DNA of 36,473 nucleotides from Lentisphaerota bacterium (GTDB lineage Bacteria; Verrucomicrobiota; Lentisphaeria; Victivallales; SZUA-371): NCBI GenBank assembly GCA_003246475.1, contig QKAL01000071.1, positions 1 to 36,473 of the forward strand, read 5' to 3'. Shown piece by piece: positions 11,201 to 16,108 of this stretch (position 1 is its first letter; each line of letters starts with the position of its first letter). The notes under the pieces were generated by a model. It saw only the letters and a program-made list of their open reading frames with translations, ran no database searches and was not told where the DNA came from. The position numbers and the translations under genes were made by a program.

Positions 11201-11908
11201 GCGGACATCCGCAGTCTGGATAAGACGGTTAAGTTGACCTTTACGCTGGATAATCTTAGTGGTACGGCTCTGATGGCTGATGTCGATTCTACAACTGCTA
11301 CCGGTAGTATTATAGGCGGTAATTTTAATCCGCTGGCCTATTCGATGTATCGGTACACTGGCGGTTCTTGGACGATCAATTCCACTTCGATCGTGAGTTC
11401 CGGGCAGTTCATGTTCGGCAACACGACGGGAATGGATTTCCGCGCTGCCGGTGTTCTGGATTTCCCGACTGAAGGTTGGACGTTATACAACAGCGACAAC
11501 ATGGTGGACTGGCGCGGCGAAGACATGCCGATGGGCCCATATCACCCGACTATTTTCGCGCCCTCCAGCCTTGATCTGGGCGGGTTCGGAGTGAGCGTCG
11601 ATACACAGCGCGGTTTCAGCCTGATCGGTCTGAGTGGTGATTTGGGTGGTTCGCTGGATCAGTTGCCTGTTGGCGGAGAACGCGGCATAAATCCGTATGC
11701 CAGCCGTTTCCAGCTGCTGGGCGATGCGAACTTCGACTCTCTGAGCAGCGGTTTTGGTTTGCCGTATGAAGAAGAAATGGACTTTATGGAAACCGATGGT
11801 GAGCTGGAAGATTATCTTGACTTCGAAGGCATTAACGCTGTTAGTGCAACCAACGAACTGTTCAAGAGCGACTATGATGCGGCAATGGAAAATTTCCTTG
11901 CCTGCTGA
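2225..11908 (+). CDS. Giant DUF4347 / CSLREA / Pmp-like beta-helix surface protein (3227 aa)
   Basis: This is one uninterrupted 9.7-kb reading frame with the ribosome site AAGGAG before ATG2225. It opens with MYLLEDRILFDGAA, resembling the LEPR-XLL type of N-terminal motif found on large secreted repeat proteins, and then a Gln/Asp/Ser/Thr-rich linker (about 19-75). Residues about 90-245 and 289-412 are two DUF4347-like domains; only the second keeps the FVHGG and LIYGCDLA motifs. Three CSLREA-like segments (TTLREAI, VTLREAV, NNLREGV at about 427, 1247 and 1763) each precede right-handed beta-helix repeats rich in GGGIY and NNTA, like chlamydial Pmp repeats. A YYIGG...W module (about 2240) leads into filamentous, haemagglutinin-like repeats, then a unique C-terminal region. 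There is no Sec signal peptide, no C-terminal beta-barrel and no LPXTG. It is probably an exported adhesin using the adjacent TolC-like channel. Alternative roles such as glycan binding cannot be excluded. Confidence 0.9.
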   Translation: MYLLEDRILFDGAAAVDVATLIKEQQDQQEQQQEDAQNDTQNSDAQNQTAETSSSDSSGDNSADSTTASTDYTGSIDALIQDALNSQQQDVHVLIVSETLQNAHELVDSASADTIVISYDPAKVSLDSLLESIKSSLGDKKADSIAFAVQSNDASQLIISSSDVTSAESIANDAEQQEFWSELGTLMDSDGRIDILSSDFAGTAKGDSVIDAIENLTHADVAASTDLTGGSADADWILEDGNIDVVDVYFDGEKIDAYDYDITVKEYRQLAIINSELKDSEDIASQLGNNVDVLYVDGYDAMSEIETYLDGKDGFYDSIHMFVHGGNGYFYLGNTRVDGSTVDSLSAQIAAWGDSLNEGGDILIYGCDLAKDDAGQSFVDNLAGIAHADIAASSDITGRAGNWVLEYHSGSIAAGAFTIDYAYNLKDITVTTILDDDGGLAEKTTLREAIAELNALEGGGTITFASADTLGGTTIRLKTGANYNELVITNDISINGEISLGNGAFTYVGITREDASAPVNGLESAQAHINYADGNNDYYVDQIQDKIDDTPNKDATEIDDPTPQSWVMYYFNRSIGEVGETDYSGQLVASITNAYNEANNLVTYLQTKYDAMVDGADKVAALVQLNIAINCRNAISDCNDSSIINGLIFTAYDQMTTYDGDTINQYMSISGQQNANVVTCNTQIDALKDAANELCRLADNQGGASFRLLRVDSGATVVIKNTSFFFGKVDENVEYGKGQGGAIYNLGSLTLTNINIHDNTATNDGGGIYNAGTLNIYLRPGEYSGVAYCTINNNTAANSGGGIFNSTGTVTIEGNDVNRPVYISNNTATNGSGGGYYTETAINLTFVTISGNEAAAGAGGGGYIKDAAGDSYFYSVDYNTNKAATDGGGLYTDNMSGKLTMRYSWIQDNEATNGNGGGIYMKDSGNLIIVGQYTDGVAYSYGDCWDCSIVTGNTAGNSGGGIYMDNSGNFTADFLRLGDNTAETGNGGGLYMVDSGTATFYDSEIYHNIATSGLGGGIYYAAATPSAGLISITTSSFYNNNKYSNTVFRGTGGGAIYMVAGKLTAVNSTFAYNYTNTGNGGAIYIGSSPTLNLTFCTLAYNEAINGKGSAFYLDAASTSTILNTIIHENEGNSEYYFTDGAASSISGTYNVVLRHNSLWGYNFDDDSNKVVGDLGLDTELMYHANYKTMALAITNESSVAFAGLKISSISYDQRGNYRYTVANNTVVQYGRDNKSLVAIGAFDPIFKLTVNTKADDTSVFSADQASLYSNSAIYNYVTLREAVYWIDNYEGSDSDRYINFDTSVFKQTSGNDNTIYLQGSGGGAQIVIGSYRRVNSDKQIIIDGSLFSERSEIDNNYNYDHDTRSLQTDSWRITIDARSSEDATANSRIFGISSGVVTINDITVQNGVASTAYTGFSSGGCGGGMYIIGGTVTLNNILIQNCTAAHAGGSYSSGYGGGIYLSWDIGDIRANLSMSDTTITGCASGAEADGQASHNSGYGGGMYVTYGADLFMQRCTVDNNTATNNSTYYTDSALGGGICFRNSWGNIYIYNSTIAHNTVYSVAEGSGTALGAGIYADVWNLNIVQSTIAYNLANLKDGSDETNHSALYVADTYNSAVLNKLQNSIVANNQTLVRGNAGRYTYNDIYALEDNVSATAANASYNIIGRYFTGVDNFDWGDASLHNHVSTNIDPASAMYGKIDDLYLCETLYYRGGLTRSLKLLEGSWALSNYGATLGGNASSDQRGADRYVGMYVIGSYQPIHNVVVDRAGDSNSVPTDVYHSFTTNTPWLSDNNLREGVMWADPDSTITIMENLETWQKVGNSYAYVPVLGLSTITLTSTLTIDKSVEIVTQNNHEVIIQASENSPSVSAYTFSVLTLALGEVTGNPITVTLNNLVIRHGSAQYGGGIYSQGNLILNNTQITDNCAQYGGGIYSVGRDLTINSGSSVYGNEASEKGGGIYFQASKNFSISYAEIYDNTARVGGGMYVIGAGGAGAECIIEYSAVYSNTASDQGGGIMVSAADLTVVNSTVSQNTSGNNGGGINFGGGGTLSLIYVTVANNSNTGGSGAGLYQSAGVLQMANTVIAQNTGTDVFLYAFDGSRVHAVYSVLGTVNSESYFPTAAAKSVYISTRDNFTVAELFLDTAVSDNGGPTKSLYVGGGTTPSFLYQKGTQVALGDDGEYYYQTVTGGVWYKLADSTLKDGAVTETPIQYDQRGSHRHDGVAADNGTTIGSYEKMTIAEATHYYIGGINDNVNDASKWTNSASVGDFIVPDSIFVFDTHYGTLDAVTIEAIWTVGSKCTVEIHNGYEVTVGTTSFTVSIANLTVDSGGSFTVNGLFVGEVTLAGDLVLATTNLSGITIASATDTSTVTYSAIAGTTQELLIVADASGYGNLTLNGGTKTSSESTLYVRGNLTVGSVFNANNISVNGLINVTASGNLSGDEVYSLGSVTITDGTFTASGAVTVGTSMMNADLTIDGGTYSSAATRVYGNVSLSNGTGMTVTDFKADGLDVNNSQLNAGTGDITIYNNGAIIMASGGSISGWNIAAADLSVDGSTVTASNNLTIANQIYIDNATLTATNNISGTGITSTGSNESVLTAKTISITNFDVQDTSTLTISVSTDFTIYDHDGGTYNSDNMTVASNARIKFVTTQAADVVIQDGAAGIQGIFYVEAYALSVDITLSAGGLGLSSTGLPLEISTIHVERSIEIGGNVKLVDANALIQSNTGHVYVETTNLDGDGNNLTVSAVNGDVRLKNLNDLGNLNVISNSAVQLYGTIVASGDITFNQNTVIAGSNVSVTGRNLNIKDISGTGTQNLTLNNSVGNNIDNITGLQNLTLAGAGSFGLTLVGITGSLTNSAATTIGTLTLAGATNQVISNTGSLTVTALNYNSTGGIEFRRGSVYVTNFNWISNLNVTISNGNLYLENAPAIPGDRWFVTSGSGMLYQQMVGAGNTVYRIGSANGGLDLTLTSGIGANGWVGLRASDGIAANNPYNPSADIRSLDKTVKLTFTLDNLSGTALMADVDSTTATGSIIGGNFNPLAYSMYRYTGGSWTINSTSIVSSGQFMFGNTTGMDFRAAGVLDFPTEGWTLYNSDNMVDWRGEDMPMGPYHPTIFAPSSLDLGGFGVSVDTQRGFSLIGLSGDLGGSLDQLPVGGERGINPYASRFQLLGDANFDSLSSGFGLPYEEEMDFMETDGELEDYLDFEGINAVSATNELFKSDYDAAMENFLAC
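4440..8480 (+). repeat. Three coding blocks of GGGIY/NNTA beta-helix repeats
   Basis: Inside the giant gene, blocks at about 4440-5700, 6480-7020 and 7930-8480 contain many copies of GGCGGCGGTAT-like DNA encoding GG[GA]IY, each followed by short T/N/S-rich rungs. The copies are diverged and irregularly spaced. This is protein repeat structure rather than tandem satellite DNA, but similar stretches could recombine or cause assembly collapse. Confidence 0.7.
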
Positions 11909-11935
11909 TAAGTGGCAGATCTGATTTGTAGTTCA

Positions 11936-11966
11936 GGCATCCGACGTTAAGCCGGATGCCTTTTTT
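11936..11966 (+). terminator. Rho-independent terminator of the giant surface-protein gene
   Basis: GGCATCCG and CGGATGCC form a perfect 8-bp stem with a 9-base loop, followed directly by six T residues. It lies 28 bases after the stop codon and separates this gene from the convergent HDOD gene. Confidence 0.9.
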
Positions 11967-11992
11967 ATTGCTATTGCTCAGAGTAGTGATAT

Positions 11993-12847
11993 TCAGAAGG
12001 AGCGGTCAAGTTGTGGAATGGTGTTTTGCTGAAGCGCAATCCAGTGGTCGAAGTCAAATCCCATCAGGCCTGCGCTTTTCAGAAATCCCGGCTTGGGGGC
12101 ATGGCAGATAATGCCTCTGGCGGTACAGTCGATATAATTGGATATCTGAACCAGTGCTGTTTCGGCCTGAAACTGTTCCGGGAGCCGATCTTCGATGTGA
12201 TGGAACGCCAGAGGGATTATGACTTCATCAGGCATTTGCCAGTTGCGCATGATGATTTGTCCGGCCTCGGCATGGTCCAGATGAAAGAGTTTTGCCTCAG
12301 CTTCAAAAACCGGAATGCCTTTTTCATGGGAACAGTTCAGTACCTTCTGCCACAGGCTGGGAATCAGCCGTCGCAATGCCACTTTTCCCAGATCGTGCAT
12401 CAGCATGGTAATGGGCAGGTTGGAGGCGACGTTCAGATTGTTTTCGCGAATGATTTTGCCGATCAGCAGGGAGCTGGAATAGGAATGCGCCCACTCCTCT
12501 GCCTCTTCCTTCCCGAAAATATTCATGATGGCTACGGAATAGATGACCTGTTTGATCCCGGAAATCCCCAGCAATGCCGCAGCCTGGGCAACGTTTTCAA
12601 TCTTGATCCGCAAGCCGAAATAACCGGAGTTGATCATCTTGAGAATGTGGGCAACAAGTGCCGGATCGTGTTCAAGCGCTTTGACCAATTCAGATGAGTT
12701 TACGTTTTCATCCCGGAGCATCGAAGATATCCTGGCCACATAAACGGGCAGGGTAGGTAGATCTTTCATCACGGCGATCCGGTCAATCAAAAAATCCCGA
12801 TCCGGATCCGTCTTGTGTTCGCTATGCAAAATTATTTCCGCCAACAT
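11993..12847 (-). CDS. HDOD-domain signalling protein
   Basis: The 284-residue protein carries an HDOD domain over about residues 25-225 (DLPTLPVYVARI, LEHDPALVAHILKMINS, AQAAALLGISGIKQVI), the helical fold related to HD phosphohydrolases that is used in signalling and stress regulation. The segment MHDLGK keeps an HD pair, but the full HD metal set is not evident, so hydrolase activity is doubtful. No attached GGDEF, EAL, receiver or kinase domain is present. It is a stand-alone cytoplasmic HDOD protein. GGGAGGA lies about 7 bases upstream of the ATG and a good sigma70-type promoter lies in the gap to the DUF167 gene, so it is probably its own unit. Confidence 0.85.
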   Translation of the reverse strand: MLAEIILHSEHKTDPDRDFLIDRIAVMKDLPTLPVYVARISSMLRDENVNSSELVKALEHDPALVAHILKMINSGYFGLRIKIENVAQAAALLGISGIKQVIYSVAIMNIFGKEEAEEWAHSYSSSLLIGKIIRENNLNVASNLPITMLMHDLGKVALRRLIPSLWQKVLNCSHEKGIPVFEAEAKLFHLDHAEAGQIIMRNWQMPDEVIIPLAFHHIEDRLPEQFQAETALVQISNYIDCTARGIICHAPKPGFLKSAGLMGFDFDHWIALQQNTIPQLDRSF

Positions 12848-12877
12848 TATATTCCTCCCTTAAAGTCCCACAAATAA

Positions 12878-12906
12878 AGTATAAGGGCTTTTGGGGGTTT
12901 TGGCAA
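12878..12906 (-). promoter_or_regulatory. Sigma70-type promoter for the HDOD gene
   Basis: On the minus strand TTGCCA and TATACT are separated by exactly 17 bases; each box differs from consensus at one position. The start site would fall near 12871, about 24 bases before the ATG, leaving room for the GGGAGGA ribosome site. Confidence 0.65.
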
Positions 12907-12918
12907 GAGGGAAATAAA

Positions 12919-13254
12919 TTATTGTGCAGAGCTTAATGCTGCGGCAACTGCTTCAGGAGGCAAGCCTTTGACGGCAACCAGCTTGTGTCGGGACGTATCA
13001 CCGGAGACCAGGTGAATTGCCGATTTAGGCAGATGCAGCTTGCCGGAGAGGAATTTCTGCAAGGCGGCGTTGGCTTTGCCTTCGACGGGCGGGGCCTGCA
13101 GCGCGATCTTCAGCGCGCCATCAAGGATTCCCACCACTTTTTCAGCCGAACTGCGGGGTTGAACCCGACAGGGAATTACGACCCCGTCGGGAGTCATTTT
13201 CAGGATTGCGGTAAGTTCCGATGTCGTGACCGGATCGCCCTTTCCCGCACCCAT
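12919..13254 (-). CDS. DUF167 (YggU-family) protein
   Basis: The 111-residue protein matches the small DUF167 family (YggU). Visible landmarks are the basic VQPRSSAEKVVG segment, then LKIALQAPPVEGKANAAL, LHLPKSAIHLVSGDTSRHKLVAV and an alanine-rich end. The biochemical role of the family is unsettled. The ATG starts two bases after the ftsH stop codon, so translation is probably coupled to ftsH. The ribosome site (AGAGG inside the ftsH tail) is only moderate. The first 15 or so residues are not typical of the family, so the true start could be slightly downstream. Confidence 0.85.
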   Translation of the reverse strand: MGAGKGDPVTTSELTAILKMTPDGVVIPCRVQPRSSAEKVVGILDGALKIALQAPPVEGKANAALQKFLSGKLHLPKSAIHLVSGDTSRHKLVAVKGLPPEAVAAALSSAQ

Positions 13255-13256
13255 GG

Positions 13257-15230
13257 TTACGCCTCTACGTCGATTTTCGACGACTCCTGATCCATCTCGA
13301 TCTTTTCCGGAGAAGAGATCTTTTCTTCCGCACTATCTGGTTCCGGCATATTGAGCAGGACCCGGATCTGTTTGACATCAAGGGTTTCCTTTTCCAGTAA
13401 TTCCAGCGAAAGCTTTTCCAGATCGGCACGTTTTTCGAGAAGCATGTTTCTGGCACGGCTTTGCGCCGCTATCAGCAATGCCTTAACCTCGATATCGATC
13501 TCTCGCGCGGTCTCCGGGCTGAAGGATTCGCAAGCAGTGCCGTCACGGCGAACGTAGACCGGCTTATTCTGATCCATATACAGAACCGGGCCGATCTTAT
13601 CGTTCATTCCGAAAGTACAGACCATGGCGCGGGCGATTCTGGTGGCGTGATCGATGTCACTGGAAGCCCCGCTGGTGATATCCTTGAAAACGATTTCCTC
13701 TGCCATTCTACCACCCATGAGAACCGCCATTTCATCGATGAACTCGTTGCGGCTCTGAGTATAGGAATCATCTTCGGGCAGGGTCATGGTTGCGCCCAGA
13801 TAAGCCTGGCCGCGTGGAATGATCGTAACTTTGTGTACCGGGGTGGCATATTTGCAATTCATTGCCACAAGGGTATGGCCGGCCTCGTGGTAGGCGGTGA
13901 GTTTGCGTTCGCGCTCGCTGATTTTTTTGCTGCGGCGCTCACGGCCCCAGCGGACTTTGTCGCGGGCCTCTTCCATATCGAGCATGTTGGCGGCTTCGCG
14001 GTTGTTGCGTGCTGCCAGCAATGCCGCTTCGTTGACCAGATTGGCAAGGTCGGCACCGCTGAACCCCGGGGTTCCCCGGGCAATGATGTCAAGATCTACC
14101 TTTTTATCGATCTTGATATTTTTTGCATGGACATCAAGAATCCGGCGACGGCCGCGGATGTCCGGCAGATCAAGAACAATCTGACGGTCGAAGCGGCCGG
14201 GACGGAGCAGCGCCGGGTCGAGGACGTCCGGGCGGTTGGTGGCCGCAAGGACAATGACGCCGCCTTGCGTTTCCAAGCCGTCCATTTCCACGAGCATGGC
14301 GTTAAGCGTCTGTTCGCGTTCATCGTGTCCACCGCCCATGCCGGAGAAACGTGACCGGCCGACGGCATCGATTTCATCAATAAAAATCAGGCAGGGGCAA
14401 TGGTGCCTGGCCTGTTCAAACATGTCGCGGACGCGGCTGGCGCCAACTCCGACGAACATTTCGACGAAGTCGGAACCGCTGATGGAAAAGAACGGGACGT
14501 TGGCGGCGCTGGCCACTGCTTTGGCGAGCAGAGTCTTTCCGGTCCCTGGAGGGCCCATGAGCAATGCGCCTTTAGGGATTTTGCCGCCGAGAAGTTTAAA
14601 TTTGAGCGGGTCACGTAGAAATTCGATAATTTCCTGAACTTCCTCTTTGGCTTCATCAGCACCGGCGACATCGTCAAAACTGACATTGAGATCGTCGGGC
14701 ATGATCATACGGGCTTTGCTTTTGCCGAACTGCATGGCGCCTTTACCAGCCATTTTGATCTGGCGGGAGAAGAGGAAATAGATCAGGCCGACGATCAGGA
14801 TGATCGGCAGCAGGGTCATGATCATGTTTGGCCACCAGTTGTCGCGGGTCTTGACCTGGATTTTAAGTTCGGGATTGGAGGTCATCATCCGGTTGAGTTC
14901 TTCCGAATAAATTACGCGACATTTGAACATGCCGGTGTTTTTCTCTCCGGGAGCCGGTTTGACCAGGTCGATTTTACGCCGATATTCGCCTTCGAGGGTA
15001 AAAATCCGGTCGGTTTCCGGAATTATCACCGTGCTGATGATATTATTTTCTTTTAGATTGCGCTCAAAATCGCTCTGATCCCAGTTTTGAACCTGGGGCG
15101 CAGGATAATATTTCAAATAGATAAGGACGCAGACGAAAGCGAAAATAATAAGCCAGATTATCGCTGCGACCGGTGATTTTCGCGGCCGCTGGTCCTGCAT
15201 CGGGTCAAAATTGGAATCGTTATTACTCAT
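13257..15230 (-). CDS. ftsH: ATP-dependent zinc metalloprotease FtsH
   Basis: FtsH is a membrane-anchored hexameric AAA+ protease that degrades unstable membrane and cytosolic proteins. All hallmarks of the 657-residue protein are in order: transmembrane segments at about 21-41 and 134-155 flanking a periplasmic domain, Walker A GPPGTGKT (226-233), Walker B LIFIDE (282-287), the second region of homology [18 protein letters not shown] with both arginine fingers, the zinc motif HEAGH (448-452) and the third ligand candidate Asp525 in GASSDID. Length is normal. The best ribosome site, AGGAA, is about 13 bases before the ATG, which is long. The gene follows the FHA gene after a 74-base gap with a GC-rich hairpin, and is followed almost without gap by the DUF167 gene. 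Confidence 0.97.
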   Translation of the reverse strand: MSNNDSNFDPMQDQRPRKSPVAAIIWLIIFAFVCVLIYLKYYPAPQVQNWDQSDFERNLKENNIISTVIIPETDRIFTLEGEYRRKIDLVKPAPGEKNTGMFKCRVIYSEELNRMMTSNPELKIQVKTRDNWWPNMIMTLLPIILIVGLIYFLFSRQIKMAGKGAMQFGKSKARMIMPDDLNVSFDDVAGADEAKEEVQEIIEFLRDPLKFKLLGGKIPKGALLMGPPGTGKTLLAKAVASAANVPFFSISGSDFVEMFVGVGASRVRDMFEQARHHCPCLIFIDEIDAVGRSRFSGMGGGHDEREQTLNAMLVEMDGLETQGGVIVLAATNRPDVLDPALLRPGRFDRQIVLDLPDIRGRRRILDVHAKNIKIDKKVDLDIIARGTPGFSGADLANLVNEAALLAARNNREAANMLDMEEARDKVRWGRERRSKKISERERKLTAYHEAGHTLVAMNCKYATPVHKVTIIPRGQAYLGATMTLPEDDSYTQSRNEFIDEMAVLMGGRMAEEIVFKDITSGASSDIDHATRIARAMVCTFGMNDKIGPVLYMDQNKPVYVRRDGTACESFSPETAREIDIEVKALLIAAQSRARNMLLEKRADLEKLSLELLEKETLDVKQIRVLLNMPEPDSAEEKISSPEKIEMDQESSKIDVEA

Positions 15231-15257
15231 GGATTGAAAAATTTTCCTGCTGAAAGT

Positions 15258-15295
15258 TAAAATTTAAATTTCGGCGGCCCCCCCGGTCGCCGCCG
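15258..15295 (-). terminator. GC-rich hairpin between the FHA gene and ftsH
   Basis: On the minus strand CGGCGGC pairs with GCCGCCG (7 bp, 10-base loop), followed by AAATTTAAATTTT rather than a pure T run. It could terminate or attenuate transcription from the FHA gene into ftsH. Confidence 0.45.
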
Positions 15296-15304
15296 TACAT
15301 ATGG

Positions 15305-15907
15305 TCAGGCCCGATTACGGAAGCTTTGCTCCGCTACCGGTTTGACTAAAGTGGTTTTACGGATTGATTTCATGGTCGGCTGATTGCTCTGGTCCTGCTG
15401 TCCCATCAGAAGTATACCGATCCAAGAGAGCAAGCCGAGAATCGCAATTACCAGAAGAATCACTACGCCGATCAGGAGAAGTTGGGTCATGGTCAGTTTT
15501 CGCGAAGAAATCGGCGAGAAGTTATCCATGCGGCGGACGGTGGAAACGCCCACTTCGGTACTCTCCAAATCAATCCCGGTCTTGGTCCGCATGACAGTAG
15601 TAACGGACTTGTCATCACAATCGAAAAGGATCTCGACGCCGCCAATCTGGAGGATGTCGCTGTTCTGCAGCAACTGCTCGGAAACTGGAACATTGTTGAC
15701 GCGGGTGCCGTTGGTGCTGTTATTGTCGCGCAACATGTAGGCGTTGCCATTGCGGATAAATTCGCAGTGGTAGGTGCTGATGGTCGGGTCTTTGATGCAG
15801 ATGTCGCGTTCTTCGGAACGTCCGACGGTATGCAGGTCCTTTGTCAGCTCAAAGCTTTTACCGCGCAATTGTTCGGACAACACAATAAGTTTAGGTATTC
15901 CAGCCAT
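15305..15907 (-). CDS. FHA-domain protein with a C-terminal transmembrane segment
   Basis: The 200-residue protein starts with a forkhead-associated domain, a phosphothreonine-binding module. The conserved signature is complete: GRS (29-31), the ISTYH segment with Ser44 and His47, and NNSTNGTRVN (62-71). A Thr/Ser-rich linker (about 100-125) contains possible kinase target sites. One transmembrane helix (about 141-168) and a short polar tail follow, so the FHA domain is probably cytoplasmic at the inner membrane. It is a plausible partner for Hanks-type kinases such as the one encoded at 32095-34425, but that link is inference. AGGAG lies 5 bases before the ATG and a near-consensus promoter sits about 70 bases upstream. 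Confidence 0.88.
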   Translation of the reverse strand: MAGIPKLIVLSEQLRGKSFELTKDLHTVGRSEERDICIKDPTISTYHCEFIRNGNAYMLRDNNSTNGTRVNNVPVSEQLLQNSDILQIGGVEILFDCDDKSVTTVMRTKTGIDLESTEVGVSTVRRMDNFSPISSRKLTMTQLLLIGVVILLVIAILGLLSWIGILLMGQQDQSNQPTMKSIRKTTLVKPVAEQSFRNRA

Positions 15908-15978
15908 TTATGCTCCTGACATTTTCATATAAATTAAACCGTTGTGCGAATCAAGTCGAAAATATATTGAATCTGAAG

Positions 15979-16007
15979 AATATAGCCGTATATATATTTA
16001 ATGTCAA
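15979..16007 (-). promoter_or_regulatory. Near-consensus promoter for the FHA (and perhaps ftsH) unit
   Basis: On the minus strand TTGACA (16007-16002) and TATATT (15984-15979) are separated by 17 bases. The predicted start near 15972 gives a leader of about 65 bases before the FHA ATG. Confidence 0.75.
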
Positions 16008-16047
16008 AAAAAAACGCATTAATTTATGGACAAATAACGTTGAGCAT

Positions 16048-16085
16048 AAAAAAAACGGCCCCGCCGGTATATCCGGGGAGCCGTT
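16048..16085 (-). terminator. Terminator of the glycyl radical enzyme gene
   Basis: On the minus strand AACGG-CTCCCC pairs with GGGG-CCGTT, with a small internal bulge and a loop of about 12 bases, followed by a run of eight or so T residues. It lies about 25 bases after the stop codon. Confidence 0.85.
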
Positions 16086-16108
16086 GCGAGTGGTATGATA
16101 TTCAAGAA

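Noticed and set aside
11880-11908. C-terminal FLAC as a prenylation-type or lipid-anchor box
   Set aside because: CaaX processing is not bacterial and a lipobox would be N-terminal; one terminal Cys is not evidence.
12011-12697. 228-codon plus-strand ORF over the HDOD gene
   Set aside because: Antisense to a clear HDOD protein; no domain and no ribosome site.
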